Assembly: GCA_030635865.1 (NCBI GenBank)
Contig: DAOVYA010000086.1
Coordinates: 1 to 6,517 of the forward strand
Source: Gammaproteobacteria bacterium
GTDB lineage: Bacteria; Pseudomonadota; Gammaproteobacteria; UBA9214
Reading direction: 5' to 3'
DNA length: 6,517 bases
Positions 5,172-6,517 of the stretch are shown here, one piece after another; within the stretch, counting starts at the first letter, position 1; every line of letters begins with the position of its first letter. The notes beneath the pieces were generated by a model. It was given only the letters and a program-made list of their open reading frames with translations. It was not told the origin of the DNA and ran no database searches. The translations under genes and the position numbers were made by a program.

Positions 5172-5339
5172 GTACGGCTAATTGTTGATTACTTGATCCA
5201 GGTCAACTGCGAGGACAATAACTACACGGCTTGGTGCAGTGAATGCAAATTAGACGCAGTGCAATGCTGGTTGGCCATACAGAAGGCTGAGATGTGGGAC
5301 CGCAAGCATTACGTCAGTCTGGATGGCCGATCCTGCTGA
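5172..5339 (+). other. Unassigned cysteine-rich open frame, possible small protein or gene remnant
   Basis: A plus-strand frame is open from 5172 to a TGA at 5337-5339. Its C-terminal 48 codons, from a TTG at 5193, include NCEDNN, WCSECK, VQCW and end in SLDGRSC, giving five cysteines (C6, C15, C18, C25, C48) and three tryptophans. The composition is protein-like and unlike a random frame. However, there is no ATG before codon 34 and no ribosome binding site, and the TTG lies inside an FNR-like box. I do not recognise the sequence. It could be the 3' remnant of a longer gene or a non-coding stretch. No other gene was seen between 5207 and 5390. Confidence 0.25.
5193..5206 (-). promoter_or_regulatory. 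FNR/ANR-type binding box
   Basis: The minus strand reads TTGACCTGGATCAA, matching the FNR consensus TTGAT-N4-ATCAA at nine of ten fixed positions. It lies about 175 nt before the HMA-like gene's ATG and suggests activation under low oxygen. The distance to the candidate -10 (centre near -74) is close to, but not exactly, the usual class I spacings. The nearest gene on the other side is transcribed toward the box, so the HMA-like gene is the only good target. Confidence 0.55.
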
Positions 5340-5390
5340 TTTTCAGGCCCAACCCGGTTTTTCCGGCGGTTCTTTGTCTCGCTGCCCCAC

Positions 5391-6107
5391 CTAAGGCGAG
5401 ATAACGTCACCCGGCTGCTCCCGCAACATGTCAGCAGAGACCTGGTTTGCCTCTGATACAGCAAGGAGGAAATAGCTGGGCTCTTCGTTACGTATCAGGT
5501 CGATGGAAGATGTATAGGAACGAACTTCATCGGGATAAAGCGCTGAACGCTCTGTCCCGGTAGATGCATCCATATATTCTACTTGCGTCACACCAATCTG
5601 AATGCCGATGTCATTAAAAAGCAGTATCTCTACAACCGGGCGGACGACCGACAGTGTGTCATTGTGCATTACGAGGCGATATTCGTAGTTTCGTTTCTTG
5701 CCATTTCTTGCCAAGGTGAAGATGATGTTGCGGATGTACTTATCATCGATGGTAATTACTTCGTCGTATTTTAGTGGCAGTAAACCCGGAATCCGGTTCT
5801 GAACCAGCACATCCATTTCATTTCTGACAGTTTCCAGTTTGCTGATAATAGTGCTCATGGCTATTTCCTGTTTCCGTAACTCAAGCAACGTCTGCTCATG
5901 TTCTGTTGATTTTCTGGCGATGTGAAACCAGGTGAAAACATAGATCAGAAGAAAAAGTGTTGATATACCGGCAAGTAGATATTTGTAGCGCCTGATTTTG
6001 GCTCCGCAACGATAGGATGATAATGAACGGCGGGATTGGCGAGAACGGGAGGTTGGCTTTTTGCTGGATGTCGACTGTAATGTCGCTGTCGTGTTATCTG
6101 ACTGCAT
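5391..6107 (-). CDS. Single-pass membrane protein with coiled coil, unknown function
   Basis: I do not recognise this 238-residue protein. Its N-terminal 40 residues are Ser/Thr-rich and very basic (for example SRSRQSRRS at 20-28), followed by one membrane helix at about 42-61. Basic residues before the helix predict a cytoplasmic N terminus and a periplasmic C terminus. Residues 66-104 have heptad-like Leu/Ile spacing suggesting a coiled coil (LLELRKQEIAMSTIISKLE). The rest (about 112-222) alternates beta-type segments (YEYRLVMHN, VVEILLFND, IGVTQVEYMD) and could be a small Ig-like or FxLYD-like domain, a guess from pattern only. The start was chosen at the ATG at 6107 because GGAGA lies about 8 nt upstream; the frame extends six codons further to a TTG at 6125 that lacks such a site. 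It stands alone, and its promoter region faces the lipoprotein gene. No terminator was seen after its stop. Confidence 0.8.
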   Translation of the reverse strand: MQSDNTTATLQSTSSKKPTSRSRQSRRSLSSYRCGAKIRRYKYLLAGISTLFLLIYVFTWFHIARKSTEHEQTLLELRKQEIAMSTIISKLETVRNEMDVLVQNRIPGLLPLKYDEVITIDDKYIRNIIFTLARNGKKRNYEYRLVMHNDTLSVVRPVVEILLFNDIGIQIGVTQVEYMDASTGTERSALYPDEVRSYTSSIDLIRNEEPSYFLLAVSEANQVSADMLREQPGDVISP

Positions 6108-6211
6108 GTAAATTTTCTCCGTCAATCGTTCCTGACAAGTACAGGTCGCAACCGTAAAGCCTGTAACGGTAAATATAATGCCGTGGTATTATTCCATTAG
6201 AAACAGGCACT

Positions 6212-6238
6212 AATATAGCACGAGTATTTTACTGTAAA
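6212..6238 (-). promoter_or_regulatory. Possible promoter of the coiled-coil membrane protein gene
   Basis: On the minus strand, TTTACA (6238-6233) and TATATT (6217-6212) each match the sigma-70 consensus at five of six positions. The 15-nt spacer is shorter than ideal. The untranslated leader would be about 100 nt. A second AT-rich stretch nearer the gene (6170-6180) could be an alternative -10. Confidence 0.35.
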
Positions 6239-6256
6239 CAAATTGAATTCACGTCA

Positions 6257-6276
6257 TACAATGAGCGTCACTCATT
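6257..6276 (+). promoter_or_regulatory. Palindromic operator-like site overlapping a -10-like hexamer
   Basis: AATGAG (6260-6265) and CTCATT (6271-6276) are perfect arms around CGTCA, a 17-bp palindrome of the size bound by TetR-type and similar dimeric repressors. It overlaps TACAAT (6257-6262), a five-of-six -10 match on the plus strand, in the divergent region between the coiled-coil protein and lipoprotein genes. No regulator gene is in the window, and no good -35 is seen for this -10. Confidence 0.4.
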
Positions 6277-6346
6277 CGATGGAGAATAATCAAATGATTG
6301 GGTGACGATTGTGTAACAAGAACGAATCGGAGAGGGGTTAAATATT

Positions 6347-6517
6347 TTGGGTAATTATAGTGTGGGTGTCGTGGCGTTACTGGTTGCAGGGTTGCTCAAT
6401 GGCTGTGCTGCACTGGTGGTGGGCGGTGCGGCCGCGGGTGGTTACTATGTCGAAAAGAACAAGCGCACTATGGCAGAAATTTACGATGATGCCGGCATCA
6501 CCGCTTCAATCAATTCA
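6347..6517 (+). CDS. BON-domain-type outer-membrane lipoprotein, 5' part only
   Basis: The first 57 codons are in the window and the gene continues past the right edge. The product begins with a hydrophobic signal ending in the lipobox LNGC, with Cys at residue 20 as the expected lipidated residue. A small-residue stretch, AALVVGGAAAGGYYVEKNKR, follows, and then TMAEIYDDAGITASINS. This start resembles YraP/DolP-like lipoproteins with BON domains, which bind phospholipid and support outer-membrane integrity; the end of the window reaches the first helix of such a domain. The start is a TTG at 6347: it is the only ATG/GTG/TTG codon between the in-frame stop at 6314 and the hydrophobic segment, and an AGGGG lies 9 nt upstream. 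A GTG at 6362 would leave a signal too short. The n-region has no Lys or Arg, which is unusual. Confidence 0.75.
   Translation, partial: MGNYSVGVVALLVAGLLNGCAALVVGGAAAGGYYVEKNKRTMAEIYDDAGITASINS

Noticed and set aside
5340..5390. CCGG/CCGG stem after the coiled-coil membrane protein gene as a terminator
   Set aside because: It has only four pairs around an A-rich loop and no T run follows on the transcribed strand.

Overview
The window looks like chromosomal DNA of a gammaproteobacterium with moderate GC content. The evidence is the gene set (rsgA, a phhB-type pterin dehydratase, a small c-type cytochrome and a Ste24-like M48 protease in one operon, plus a BON-type outer-membrane lipoprotein), an FNR/ANR-type box, and short dispersed repeats of a kind common in that class. 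A respiring, facultatively anaerobic bacterium fits, but the genus cannot be read from this sequence.

Layout. Positions 10-139 are a composite inverted-repeat element that overlaps the end of the first gene. Positions 118-1188 (minus) encode a secreted surface protein with a signal peptide and a C-terminal Cys/DPT/hydrophobic/Arg-Lys sorting tail, resembling the JDVT-CTERM class. Positions 1330-4196 (minus) hold a tight four-gene operon in the order M48 integral-membrane metallopeptidase, periplasmic monohaem cytochrome c, pterin-4a-carbinolamine dehydratase, RsgA ribosome-assembly GTPase. Gene junctions there are +2 nt, a 4-nt overlap (or a 5-nt gap), and +7 nt. Positions 4221-4787 have no gene and are packed with repeats: a 174-bp element with 19-bp imperfect terminal inverted repeats, and two copies of a 39-bp repeat, the second of which contributes to a terminator.

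Positions 4788-5018 (minus) encode a 76-residue protein that looks like a heavy-metal-associated (HMA/ferredoxin-like) domain with no cysteine at all. It has a very good ribosome binding site, a downstream terminator, and an FNR-like box about 175 nt upstream. Positions 5172-5339 (plus) hold an unassigned short cysteine-rich reading frame. Positions 5391-6107 (minus) encode an unrecognised single-pass membrane protein with a coiled coil. After a divergent promoter region containing a 17-bp palindrome, the start of a BON-domain-type lipoprotein gene (plus, from 6347) runs off the right edge.

How the genes fit together. Most products act at the envelope: the surface protein, the membrane protease, the periplasmic cytochrome, the coiled-coil membrane protein and the lipoprotein. 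RsgA and the pterin dehydratase are cytoplasmic housekeeping enzymes carried in the same transcript as the protease and cytochrome. No defence system, CRISPR array, tRNA, rRNA or intact transposase gene was seen. The least explained items are the cysteine-free HMA-like protein with its FNR-like box, the cytochrome with no obvious distal haem ligand, the surface protein whose last residues come from a dispersed repeat, and the orphan coiled-coil membrane protein.
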